Made by a program: the position numbers and the translations under genes. Positions 11,631 to 24,275 of a stretch of DNA of 64,000 nt are shown one piece after another. Location of the stretch: the NCBI RefSeq assembly GCF_003590095.1, contig NC_039480.1:8099328-8163327 (forward strand), in the 5' to 3' direction. Position 1 is the stretch's first letter. The number at the start of each line of letters is the position of its first letter. The notes beneath the pieces are model-generated. The model saw nothing but the letters and a program-made list of their open reading frames with translations, was not told the DNA's origin and ran no database searches. The stretch is from Trichoplusia ni. Its lineage: Eukaryota; Arthropoda; Insecta; Lepidoptera; Noctuidae.

Positions 11631-13374
11631 CCTTTATTAAATTAAATCCTAGTTTTATCTTCATTTTATATCTAGATTCTATTCATGTTTAGAAAACTGA
11701 TTAAAGTAAGCGCGCTTACTGTAAGTTCCCAATGAAATACTATTGCCGTTGTGTAAGCAAGACACCGCTACGCACAAAATAATGTTATCTCCTTTCAACA
11801 GCGACAAGTCCTTGATTTAAACTATTTTACATTTTACGCTCGGATAGTGGATACTATACGCGCGGCAATAAAATATAAAATTCACGTCCTACAATTCCCC
11901 GACGCAATCGGATTTAAAATACAGTCGCATACGATTTTTACATTCTAAAGCTGTCCAGGTAACATGTATTTTTACAAATTTTGTTTTAAAGGGATGTAAT
12001 AAAAGAAGAAAGGTGATACATAGGTAAAGAGCTTGATGCAAATAAAACAAAAAATACAAACACACATTACACAAATTACGTCTTGTTAATTAAAAAAAGA
12101 TTTTTTCTTCTTAAGCCAAGCAAATAATGTTGAACTATTTTGTGAAACAATTGAAAAGCATAAAGAAGCTGTTTTTCCCGAAAGAAAACAGCAATTTCTT
12201 TTATTAAAAAATGGTAACAAGCCTTTGATAGAAAAGGAACACGTTCAACACCAAAGAGGTTTCATATAACGTATTATAAAAAATATCGTATACCGTACTC
12301 GAAATTACATGAAACTGAGATCTTAATGTAACCTAAATCTTTTTTGGGTTGCGCAGTGTAGCAAACATGTCAAGGTCGACTCTGCTTGTCAGTGTTTAAG
12401 TTAAATTATTTCTTCACCCAGACAACTATTTAGTTCTTTTTTCAGAAAAATCGAAATTTTCCATTGAAAAAAGAAAGTTCAAAGAAAAAAAAAAAATCGG
12501 ATTATCGAATCGGATTCGCAAAAATTGGGATGGTGGTTTACGATGAAAGAGTTTAGTATATACGAATAGTATCTAATGTATCTATAATTAATTAAATGAA
12601 AATTTTTAGTAATAATAGTAAAAATTTAAGACAAACAATTTAACTTAAAATTATGATAAAACAAATCTTTGCAAACCAGTAAAAGTACCTACATACACAC
12701 ATAACAGATTTTACGTTCCAAATTCAAAAAAGGCTGTAATACGAAGCGGCGTTTAGGTACTCGTACGCCATAAAATTTGAACATCAGATCACAACAAAGG
12801 CCTTCAAACGAATGTAACGGGACCCGTCCGTTTTATTACGACTGAAGGTGCCGCATAATACTTAATACGGACTGAATTATGTTCGTTCCTATTGTTACTC
12901 CACAAAACAGTCACGTCAGCTCACATAAAAAAGAATAAAAAAAGTTCTTATTGCAGTTCTTGATGTTTTTTTGTTTTAACTCTTCTGAAGCGCTCTTAGC
13001 CGACTTCATATTACTCTTGTATTCTAGAACGACTATTCGATGACATGCTGTCTTTGTCTTTTGCCAGGATGACGTCATAAAGCGTCATTTATCATGGTGA
13101 GAATGCGGGGTTTTGTGAAGTCAGGAATTTGTTATCACTATAGTGATCTATGCTTTATTTGTCACCAAGAAAGCCAATGAGTCTATTGACCTATTTTCAT
13201 TTCACCAATTATTATTATAGGGCTATAGCTACGGCTGACATAGGTTATCGTCATAAGCCCGCGGGATTTCGCTCGTAAATTAGAATCTGCGGTCTGGTTA
13301 CAATTCTGAAATTTAACAGAGACATATTGGATTCGCCTAATTGGCGGCCTGTATGACTAAAATTTATACTGATA
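11631..13374. other. No gene recognised
   Basis: AT-rich spacer with only short frames. Nothing further is supported. Confidence 0.6.
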
Positions 13375-13570
13375 CTAGCTGAACTAGTAGGCGTTGTTTT
13401 GCCAAACAAATTAGTTCCAGGGGTAAGAAAAAATTGGTATGAAAAATAAAATTGATGTTTTCCGATTCTCAGATCTACCCAATATGCACACAAAATTTCT
13501 TGAGTATCGGTCGAGCCGTTTCGGAGGAGTTCAGATACGTACACCGTAACACGAGATTATTTTATATATG
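13375..13570 (-). mobile_element. Non-autonomous Helitron-like element, family 2, copy 2
   Basis: On the minus strand the element ends at CTAG (13375-13378, plus-strand CTAGCTGAACTAG). It contains the blocks GATTCTCAGATCTACCCAAT and GAGCCGTTTCGGAGGAGTTC in plus-strand reading, shared with 3171-3443. The open frame at 13251-13544 is an artefact of this repeat. Confidence 0.6.
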
Positions 13571-14726
13571 CAACTGGTTCTAAAACAAAATATGCTGTCA
13601 TTCATATAAATCAATCTTCTTAAAAAGTGTTTTTAATCAAATAGATGATTTTAAGAAAATGAATTCAAGAATAACGCGCAATACAATCGAAAATCAAACG
13701 AGTAGTTGGTTTGAGTAAATAAAAATCTTTGTACGCGAGTAAATTTCATTGTTCGGGGGCCTTTTAAATTGGGTACAGATGATATGCGACATGTTGTGAA
13801 TACACCGCAAGGATTTATATTTACAATTTACCGCAACAGTAATTTCCTTTAATTTTCCCGGAAAAACAAACGACATTATTTAATTCAATGTTTTTATGTG
13901 CGGGCACGTAACAAACTTTTCCACGAATTTATTTGCTTTTCAAAATGACTATTCTATTGTGTAGCATAAAGAGTTTACTACATATTTTTTTCTTAATAAA
14001 ATACTGGCTGTCAGTTCTAGTAAGAGTTCTATATTCAAACGTGAAAAAAACTAAATGGCGTACTATCAGTGACATATTATTGGTAAATAAATTTTGTAAA
14101 ATAAACCTTACTGGCTTGAGATAAAGTCATTTTTATAGTGTTAAAATTCCTACTGACTTGGAACTTCCATTTGACATGCATTTGACACACTATTTTGGAA
14201 GAGTCGTATCAAGTGGAAACCCTTGTTCTTGGCCTTATCCTTTGGGAACAGGCGCGTCATTATATGCGTCTACAGGCTTCCAGGTAATAGATCCTATTTT
14301 TAATACCCGAAACCAAAAGACTTTGTTTTAAGTTTGACGTGTCTGTTGTATATCTGTCAGAGGCATTATAGCTCCCGAATGGACAGAGCGATTTCAAATT
14401 AATTGGCTTTTCATTGAAGGTGAATCATGCGCGAGTGCGATTTAAAGTTGTGGGGGATGAATTTTACGATCGGGTATTTTTTTTTATTTTATCGTATTGA
14501 TATACACAAAACTTGAATTTGACGAGCGCCAGCCATTTCCAAGTTACAGAAAGACTGTAGCGTTTCAGTTCCATATATCATGATGACCTAACTTATTTTT
14601 AGCCTGGAAAATCATCAAAATAAATGTAGGACATAAATGTAAAAAAACGGTTCGTATACCATAATTTTTCAACAACTCAATGGAGTCGAAACACGCTGAT
14701 AACATTTCGTGGTTAGTCGACATTTT

Positions 14727-14860
14727 GTTAGGGTTCCGTCGTTAATGCGGAAAAATTGAACCCCATTACCAAGACTCTGCTGTCTGTCGGGCTGTCCGTC
14801 TGTCTGTCACCATATCTGGTGATCTGCGATAGCTAACCAGTAGAAAAAACCAACCATAGA
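14727..14860 (+). repeat. Family D repeat, 5' part
   Basis: Begins TTAGGGTTCCGTCGTTAATG, then ACCCCATTACCAAGACTCTG and a CTGTC/CTGTCCGTCTGTCTGTC run, and CATATCTGGTGATCTGCGAT. A second repeat-like block with ATCAAAATCGGATCAGCCG follows at about 14915-14940. Confidence 0.55.
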
Positions 14861-14940
14861 CAAATATTAATAGATTCAAAAAAAACCAGTTTTAAATGTG
14901 ACTCCACTAAAATTTGATCAAAATCGGATCAGCCGTTTTT

Positions 14941-16837
14941 ATATTTGTAAATGGCATTGTCATCGGGCTTGAACCTACTCTACAATTTTAGCCACCTAGC
15001 TTATAGGGAAGTGCCTCAAAAATGAGTTGTAAAGATCTAACCGGAACGAAAAACAAGCAAAAAATTTCGATATATAAAAGCTTGGGAAAAAAATCACGGT
15101 TCAGCCATTGGTACGGCCATAAACTTGACAACTGACCATTTCTTTTTTAAACCTATGTTTACGGAATCCCAAGCGTCGCACGACCGACTCGCTCATGACC
15201 AGTTTCTTTTTTTTAAGATATAAATTTCATACCGAGCGCGACCTATTAAAATTCGCCACGCATCTGATAAACATTTCGTGAAAAAACATTTTTATGTTAG
15301 GGATGTTCACGACATACCAACGAGTAAATTTACTTTTATGACTTGTAACAAGCCTCTCGTTAGTCGTCACATTGTCATTTGAAACATTTATTTCTATTCG
15401 TATTTTGTAACCGTTCTCTTTATTTTTTTAACTTATTAATGAAGTTATATTGCGCCAAAAAAACCTGTAATAACGTGATGTTTTTATCCTATAATTCATT
15501 TGCCACACACGGAAGGTTACGGGTCCAGCACTGCGTTGGGCTACCAAAGCTTTTTCAAAGATGTGTGGTAAAGTTATCGGACACTTTATTTTGAGCATCA
15601 TCATCTTAATTCCTGTTTAACTCAATGCTGGGAAAATATCTCCCATAGTGTAAGCCTTTGTTCCAAAACAAACTTCAAATTTTTATTCTTTCATACCGTA
15701 ATGTAAAACGTTACCCTATTACTAAACTACGATATTGGCCCATTCTTCTGTCACCAGATCTCGTGAATTGTGTATAGTTAGACAGTTGAAATGTAAGAAA
15801 AGGAAAGCATAAGCATAGGTTAAAACGGTACTATTTTTTTTGGATTAACAACCAACCAATTTTCTTTAGCCCTGGACGGAACTCTTATTTTCACAAGTAT
15901 TTAAACTAATCAATTTAATCCTATACTGCATAAAAAATGCTCTTACGGAAACAAGAGTAACAACAAAACACAACGCTAAGAAATTCCCGACTTTTTACTC
16001 CATCCTTACTTTTCTGTTATCATAACCTATTTAAAGTCAAAACCAATACTTTTTCTTCTGGAGTCCGTCCCTAAGGGCTTCAATTATCAGCCTTTTGGGT
16101 TCTTAATCGACTTGTTTGATTTATTATTCGTTGAGTTATGAAGTTGGACGGGCCGCTAAGGGTAGCTTCAACGCCCATTATATTGAAGTCCACTTAAAAC
16201 GATCGTTGCATTCCCAATATTATTTACTTACTGAGTGTATGCTATCGTGCTCATTGTTTCATATTTTGATGGCGTGTCAACTGTATTGCTGTTAGGTGGG
16301 TGATTATCTATGATTGTTAGGTACGTACATAAATTACGGTGAAACGGGGGAGTTGAACTGGCCGAGTTAACGAATTTCGCATAAATTGTAGATAAAAGTT
16401 TTTTTTTAATGTTTACGTAGATAAAGTAATTCCCCGTATGAAATAATATGCAAAAATTTGGAATACCTTAATGTGAATTGACATGAAAAACTAAGCAGCC
16501 CAAATGAACTTATCGTACAACTAATACTACTAATAAATATGATTATAATTACGTGTAAACATGATTTACTATCATTATATATTTAGTTGTTTAAATTTTT
16601 AAATCACATTTTCGTGAGTAACGAGCTCGCTGCCTGTTTTGCCTTGTAATTACATAACAACTTTATAATTATTATCACGTTAAAACTACTCTCGAAGTTT
16701 TCATCAGCTCTGTTCAAATTAGTTTTAAAGTATGAATTGTACGTGTTTATAGAATAGTGAACAGCTGAATTCAAAAGGGTATAAACGAAATCCCATTTTT
16801 AAGGCCCACTTTGCTGTCAATCCGTCTTTCACTAGGC
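14941..16837. other. No gene recognised
   Basis: Contains a weak LINE-like scrap at about 15600-15670 (AACTCAATGCTGGGAAAATA). Otherwise AT-rich non-coding sequence. Confidence 0.55.
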
Positions 16838-16890
16838 CGTTTCTCATGATGCTAGACAGTCGAAATTTTGACACATGATATATTTCTTAT
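16838..16890 (+). repeat. Family D repeat, middle part
   Basis: CTCATGATGCTAGACAGTCG followed by AAATTTTGACACATGATATA is the central segment of family D. It stops where Helitron copy 3 begins at 16902; a family D 3' end reappears near 17340-17400. Confidence 0.45.
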
Positions 16891-16901
16891 CCGATTTTTT
16901 A

Positions 16902-17171
16902 TCTATATATATTATATATACTAATATATAAAGCTGAAGAGTTTGTTTGTTTGTTTGTTTGAACGCGCTAATCTCAGGAACTACTGGTCCAAATTGAAAA
17001 ATTATTTTTGTGTTGAATAGACCATTTATCGAGGAAGGCTTTAGGCTATAAACCATCACGCTGCGACTAATAGGAGCGAAGATACAATGGAAAATGTGAA
17101 AAAAACAGGGCAGGTATAAATCATAACTTATATGTTCTACCCACGGGGACAAAGTCGCGGGCACCAGCTAG
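16902..17171 (+). mobile_element. Non-autonomous Helitron, family 1, copy 3
   Basis: TC at 16902-16903 after A, CTAG at 17168-17171 followed by T. The 5' edge has an expanded TATA tract. It keeps the four-unit GTTT run seen in copy 1. It lies immediately after a fragment of the abundant interspersed repeat (16838-16890), so it appears to have inserted into older repeat DNA. Confidence 0.82.
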
Positions 17172-17400
17172 TAATGAATAAAGAACAAACAATAATAATT
17201 GAGCAATGGATGCTACGATCATTTCAAACTCAAACTTATTTATTGCGAATATAGGTATTACAGGGGTGTTTTACAGGTTGTGCGTATCACTATACTCAGC
17301 CATTCGGCGTGCAACTTCAGTCATATTTTTGAGTTCGGGTTTCATTTTTTTTCAGTGTGCCCGGATGCTGCAAGTCCGACTCGCACTTGGCTCTTTTAAC

Positions 17401-20400
17401 TTCGTCAGGATATAAAATACATTTTAATACCCTGACATTATAATCGTAAATAATGTGCTTTTAATACAATACCTTCAGTAAGTATATAGTCGTCAATTCG
17501 TAATCTTAGACACGCCACGATTTTTTCGTGAAGTCGTAATTAAGTATCGTTATTAGCCTCTAATTGTTATTAGTAGCAATTGCTACTATGAGTTAAAAGA
17601 ATGTTCACGTTTAAACATAAGGACTGCTTCCGAGTCCGTGAATCCTTTGATCTGAAAGTTCTGACCCCTAAAACAGAAGATAAATTGACTCTGGAATCAC
17701 AATATTGACTCTCAAACAGAGCCATCAGTAAACAAAGGACTGAATAAAAAGACCGGGATTGACTCTCGCTGGCCAACAGCTAGAACATCCTGGTTCATAC
17801 ATATTAAGTAGAGTCCGAACACCAACAAAGAGTCCAGAGGCCCTTGGAAACTCTTTAATTATTCCTCAACGGAGCCCCGTATAAAGGCCTCCTGCCTTCA
17901 AAAATTTGCGCTGTAAAAAGTCTTAATACCGTCCAAATATGCCGCGGAGTTGCTAATTAAAAAGACTGTCTTAGACGCTTAGAGTATGCGTAACACGTAA
18001 AGTGATTCGCAGATTAAAATTACCTACTTCGTGTATTCTAATTATGAGTACACTGTAAGAGAGTATTAGTACAGTGAAGTGTCAAAGTAGGTCAACGAAA
18101 ATACTCATAGAATTAGGTATGCGGTGCAAAGTTCTCTGAAAATTATCTTAAAATATAGCATATGCATAAGTTAGCTGAGATCGAGATTTTTTTATTTTGC
18201 TAGCCACGTTAAATAGCTTTAGAAAGATTTAAAACAGGAGCCTTGTCTTAAAGTGTGTTTAATATTCATTATAACCTTAAACAGGTAATGATAAGCCAAA
18301 TAACAAACACTTTTACTCGAACGATAGCACTTACAAGGGACCAAGTATTGAAATTGCCTTACTTCTGAATAGAGATCTTCTATAACAACATTTTAACTGA
18401 AATTGCTGAATAAAAAACTTATCGTACCGTATTAAAAAACATTGATACAAACTCACAAATATGCATATTTATTTTAGTTACGGAATAAGTTCCTAGGGAA
18501 GAAACTTGATCCTTCTTACCAAAAGGCTTACACGGAGACACGGCTACAAAGGTGCCTTGTTGAGAACTTTAATCTGAAATACGATAAGACATCTACTATT
18601 CACCCCCTCTCTATAGGAGAACAGTGCATCTATTTTGAATACATCTTCTGGGAGGAAAAAAACATATGCATTAATATAAAAATAAGCGAATCAAGTCGTA
18701 CAAACAGCTCCAAAAACCCGTACAGTCATTTGTTTTAGTACACGCCATGGAAGGCGGAAAGTCTCCCAAAATTTACATCCCTACGTAGTTTAATTTACAT
18801 GCTGCTGCGGTTAATATATGTAAAGCGTGAAAGCATTTTATTGTACCGTGTAACGTATAATTAAGAGACACGAGTAGTAATGATAGGAGATATTAAACCT
18901 CTTTTATAGTCGGTTAGATTTAGGTGTACTATACTAGTTAGGTTAGGTTAGTAAGTTGTACTACGTAACCGGTTGGAAGGATTTTTTTTAAGTTTAGAGG
19001 AGGGATTTGTGTCGTAGCGACACCTTAAAATTTAAGCAACGATGTGACGTAAATCATCTTTATCATTCACGGAACTTTGATCATTATATGTTTGCGGGAG
19101 AAAAAAATGTATCCATTTTATAATATGTAGTAACTGAATGACATTCTAAAAGAAATGTCTTCATTCTTATTAATCAATCAAAACAACTATGGAGTGAATT
19201 TTACACAAATCTAAGATTTTCACGTATCAGTGTCGCTGTTAACAGAAAATAAGTAATATTTTTCTCAAATACTAAAGTTGAGAAATTCGAATACATTAAA
19301 ATACCTTTTCAATATAATATCTGTCGTATACACATACTGCAGTGTTAATTACGTTAATGCAAATTAGTAGTTAATTGTATCTGATTTCATGCTTAACCAT
19401 TGCGTCAAAAGCGTGTTTCGATTATTACTAATTGCATACACAGAGCTTATTAACGTTATAATCGAAGTTTATTAAGGCATTTCGCACGTGGCCGGTCTCC
19501 CATAATGGTCAACCTTTAGTATATAGCTTCAGTCAATGCCGATCCTTGCATTCTATTGAATCTGTGGAACCGATCAAGATAGGCGACAATTTTGTTTTCA
19601 GCGTCAGTCCTGTATTTTAGTGAATGGATCAAGTTATGGCGAACTGAACTCACACGTGACGTCCCAATATGGTATAAATTTTACGACATTATTACGTCAC
19701 AAGCCCCATCTCCTAAACTGTAAAGCAGTTTATCTTTGTAAATTTTAGTTGTTTAGAAAAAGGAATAAATCCTTGTAGATTACTTTTTAATTATCTAACT
19801 AAGGGACTAAATAGATTTATACTTTTTATACTCAGTCGTCTACCCTACTGTCTGTTATTGACATTTTGCCTCGTGTGTAAAAAGTTTATTTCTCTAAAGT
19901 TACTTCAATATTAAAAACTCATCTCACATCTCGAAAAATTAAAATATCAAGTGATAAGACTAAACAAAAAACTTCCATTTATAACCAATGTAACTTACTT
20001 TACAAAATCATAATATTTCGGTCTCAGTAAGATTAATACTATTTATAGATTCAGTGGGATTGAGGTGACACTTTTACTGTAATGACCTCAGAAATGTCCT
20101 TCAAAGAGGTCGGATTCCATTCCCGTGGGTTGTAAGGAGAAAGTAACATAAACATCTTAATCTATTTAAAGATGTTATAAATAATGTATTTGGAAATTAT
20201 GTCTTAGGATCTATGACTTAATTGTCCTTTACTAGACAATAATAATCAACTTTTTCCGAAGATGGTTCTATATATCAGTTAAAGGGAGGTGACATTTACA
20301 GATTTAGAATGTATGAGAGAACACCGCTGCCCAGTCGTGGGACAGTACTACATAAAATTTAGCTATTCGTTCCGAGTGACAACTGCGTGAAGGTCTTGTG

Positions 20401-20923
20401 TACAGAAATTTTAGTTTACCTACCTAGTGGTTTCTAAGGTTTACGCGAATGTTAGACATTGAATGAAACTACTTTTACGGATTTTATCGCGGTTTAATGT
20501 TTGATTTTAGTTCCCGACGTTTTGACACCTTTGCAGGTATCATGCTCACGGGCAGACTGAGATGGTGTTCGTTTTGACAGAAGATGTTGCTCGTTCTACC
20601 TTCATATTTTAACTACCTACCTACTTACTAACTTATACTGAAACTTCTTGCATTTACACGTAGGTATTAGTTTGTTTCACAAAACAAAAAAAAATGATTT
20701 CCCGAAAGATAGAGAAAATCCAGACAAAGACATTCACGGAAACCAATAACTACCAACAAAATAATAACTCAAATCAACTAACAAGGAGAATTTAATCAAA
20801 TTAATTCTAGGTACGACTATAATACCTTAGAGTTTAATTCGATCATTTACTTTGAAGAGCATATGTATAAAGCCTAAAATTAAGCCGACTGCAGGAACAA
20901 ATCTTATTTATTACTTAAAATTA
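17401..20923. other. No gene recognised
   Basis: AT-rich. Three units of the insect telomere-like TTAGG occur at about 18937-18952, too few to mean anything. No coding signal. Confidence 0.6.
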
Positions 20924-20977
20924 AGCATTCAGTCTTCGAGGCCGAGTTTATCAACTCGGCCTCGAAGACTGAATGCT
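20924..20977. repeat. Perfect 25-bp inverted repeat with 4-nt loop
   Basis: Arms 20924-20948 and 20953-20977 are exact reverse complements around the loop TATC. The left arm includes GCATTCAGTCTTCGAGGCCG. As RNA it would form a 25-bp perfect hairpin on either strand. No open frame or recognised element accounts for it. Confidence 0.9.
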
Positions 20978-23900
20978 GAAAGCTCTTTGAATTTACTAGA
21001 GAATAACAGAAATCCGACAAAGTAGGATAAGAACATAATAAGAAAATCCATCGAGATTTTTTATAGATTTCAGTATTTTCCATTGAGATCCGTATCAGAG
21101 CGATACGTATTTGATTTCAAAGACCTTTGACCTTGCGCAAAAGGTTTTATTGCAAAGTTATATCAATACTTCGTATTTATATAGGCGGTGGAGAATTAAC
21201 TTTTGTAAGCGAATGCTAGAATTTCAGCTGAGTTTTATTTATATCACTATACTTTAGTTTTTGAAGTTAAATTATTTTGAATACACATGAGTGCTGAAAA
21301 TATGTTTCAAAAAGGCCTTCTTGCATAAATAAATAAAAATATTGCAATCGTTTGCAACGTTAGAAAAACGGTGAAGTACATATCCAGCTTATGGCACTGG
21401 GGGTTCTGTACAAACATTGCTTTATTACGATTTTTGAATTCTATTACAGCAATAGTCATATATACCACATCAGTAACAATTTCATTCTTACAGATAAATT
21501 GGTCTATGCGCTTCAGCCTGGATCCAGACAGATAAATGGACAGACTGCGTTTAACCATTTGTATCTTTTTTAGTAGTATCTTATTTGTCTTATATCTCAT
21601 TAGTATCTTTAGTATCCGAAACTCTAACAATTTACCAGTAGCGGGATTCCAAAACATCATTCGTTGGGGAGAAAAAAGCGGATAGAAACTCCATATGTTA
21701 CTTTGAATAAACATAGTTTTCCGGATCTATTCTACAGAGTTTCCGACGAAATAAAACTACAGAGTGACGATATGTATCGTTCTCTGGCGCGCCTGCTCAC
21801 TGACCCGTTACAAACCGCTTACTACACATTTTATCACGGCTTAAACTCTGATGACTTTCAGAAAATCGAGGGACATCATAATATTTTAAATTGAGAAAAT
21901 CGTGCTTCTATTGCTTGTCTTATTACTTAAGTCAGTTGTAGTTGATTATTATATAAATTCACTGAATAACACGCATTAAAACTAGTTTTAAATAAAAATA
22001 AGCAATTTATTAAATGATGCAACGGTTTACTCACGGGTATATATATGGGGGGTGCCCGACTAGTTTCGGACCCAACCGGAGTCCTTAATCATGAGTTGAC
22101 GTGGCGATCGATTTACAAATTTGATCGATTTACAAATTTTTTTATTCAGGTACTTTCAAATTGAACTATCAACGAACATATTATTATTTTAATTCCCGGT
22201 CTGGATTTCATGATAATACTCAAACTCTGTCGAAATTTAATAAAAGACAGCAGTAATTCTTTTTCTATACAGAGAATAGACATAGTGAAACAGTTTATTG
22301 AAACCCACTAACAATCTGTATGTCAAACAAAAATCCAATAACATTTATCTGCTTTTTGGCTGCGGTAGTACTATTTAATAGGAATTCTGTTCCATTTACA
22401 AATTCCTGTACTATGAGATCCTGTCGCAAATCTGTTGAAATTGTGCAAGCGAGACGACACATTACATTTTATAGCGGCATCTCGCTTTGATAACGAAAGA
22501 ATGCCTGTTTCAAAGACCTCGTGGTACAGGGACTGATATTTTTGATCGGTGACATTGTACTGAAACTGAAATTCCGTCGAATTGTTTCGGGATCCAACGC
22601 GTTCCGGGCATAAATGGTCCGAGTGTTCGGCGCTTTGTGGTCTGTGAATGCATTTGAATTGTGAACTGATGGCTGAGAGCCGCAGTTTGTTGAATTTCTA
22701 CTAAATGTTGCTCATTCGTAGTTTTAGAACGGATGGAAAATTGGAATTTAGAGATTGGTTCATTTAGAATGGTGTAACTTTCTATTAGAGCGGTTTTCTT
22801 CTTTTTATTGACATACATCTTTTACGGTATATCAATTTTAGTGTTCGTTACACTAAAGGTAAATATGCAAACCTTCTTTGTCCATAGTAAAAACTCGCAT
22901 AATATACCTATGTATATGAACATGACACAGCAACGTCACGTGACTTATCAAAAAGAAATGTAATTTCCATACATTTGAGTTTTTTTACGTTAACGTTTTT
23001 AGAAATGTCAATTGGCAAGAGAGCAGTTCCTTATTAGTGGCAATTCATTGTAACTTCTTGGAAAGTGGAGTAAGAGCCAAGGAACTAAAATAAAGTTTAA
23101 ACTCCATTGATAGAAACTTCGTGTGAACGCTTCTGAAGTTACTTAGGTACTTCGAAACGATTAAAGACTTAGTTGAGAAATGTAGTTAAGAGCAACACAA
23201 AAAACGGGTGAAATACGAGTCGGAATCGCGGTACCTATGTTTCAATCAAAGAACCTAAAAAAATCAAAATATTGATAAACTAATCAATCGTTGTTTAATT
23301 ATTATTTTTTTGTGAAAATTCAACTCTCTCGCTGCTACCGTCCTTAAGCCTTAAAACCTGAAGATAGGCAGACGGTCAGGTGGTCAGACGGGACAAACGG
23401 ATGGACAATTTCGATTTACACTTTAGGTTGAAAACCCAAAAAAGCATCAAGCGTGATTGTTACGTCTTACAAGTTTACGAACGTTATGTGGAAAGTTCAT
23501 GACATTTTATATTACTTTTTTATTTATGCGACAGTGACACACAAATTAAAGCTGTTTTACTACAAAACGTCACTTTATACTTTCAAGAGACTTTATACCC
23601 ACACATGTCGCCGTACGCAAAGATGACTTAAAAACTAACGCATTAACTTTAAAAGTGACCATTTGAAAGCTAAAAGCATTGCGCAATAAGGTTTATGACG
23701 TGAATTTAGCCTTTCACGCGCAGACATTTATTTTGAATGGAGTTTTTGTGTTACATTCATGTTAAAAACTTTTTGTATTTCGACGGAATGAAGAGTTATG
23801 ACGTAATGCCTCACTATTATGTCTGACTATTGAATTACTTCAGTGAAATACTGGGTAAAAAATAGACTCGTTCTTTTGTTGAGCTAAAATATGAAAGATA

Positions 23901-24145
23901 AACTGGCTTTAGGCTATGTAACGCTGATAAAATCCGCGTAATGTAATATAGATGTGACTATTCAAAGTTTCGTAATCTGTCGAAAATCAATCTCAGAGTT
24001 ATCACGTTACGAGTATTATCCCAAATTCGCTCAAACTCACTACGGATTCTCTAACATTAGATACCAAAACTTCAAGAATATCATTGAACGGAAAATTACG
24101 ACACCAAGATATTTTTTTCACGACTCAGACATTAAGGATGCCTGA
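20978..24145. other. No gene recognised
   Basis: Two longer minus-strand frames (21307-21714, 135 residues; 22510-22818, 102 residues) were inspected and show no family I know. Both sit in ordinary AT-rich sequence. Confidence 0.55.
22108..22142 (+). repeat. Tandem duplication of a 17-18 bp unit
   Basis: GATCGATTTACAAATTT occurs twice in direct succession. A small local duplication with no further structure seen. Confidence 0.6.
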
Positions 24146-24275
24146 ATCCTTGTATTAGGCGAATTAAAAAACATTCCGATGTGACCTGAATAAGGACAAG
24201 GGCACCCAGACTCAGGACAAGTACTCGTGGTTAACATAACCGTTGTCCTATGCAGGGATCGAACCCGTAACGAAT
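24146..24275 (-). mobile_element. tRNA-derived SINE, family B, 5'-truncated copy
   Basis: On the minus strand it has a B-box GGTTCGATCCC (24255-24265), then a body with ACGAGTACTTGTCCTGAGTC, ending ATACAAGGAT. No A-box is found upstream, so the head is truncated or decayed. It shares body and 3' end with 28539-28690. Confidence 0.65.

Noticed and set aside
18937..18952. Three TTAGG-type units, like insect telomeric repeat
   Set aside because: Too short to be an interstitial telomeric array; expected by chance in AT-rich DNA.
21307..21714. 135-residue minus-strand frame with a hydrophobic C-terminal stretch
   Set aside because: Single frame in AT-rich DNA without recognisable domains; the hydrophobic run is expected from T-rich codons.
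22510..22818. 102-residue minus-strand frame
   Set aside because: No recognisable motif; composition is not clearly coding.
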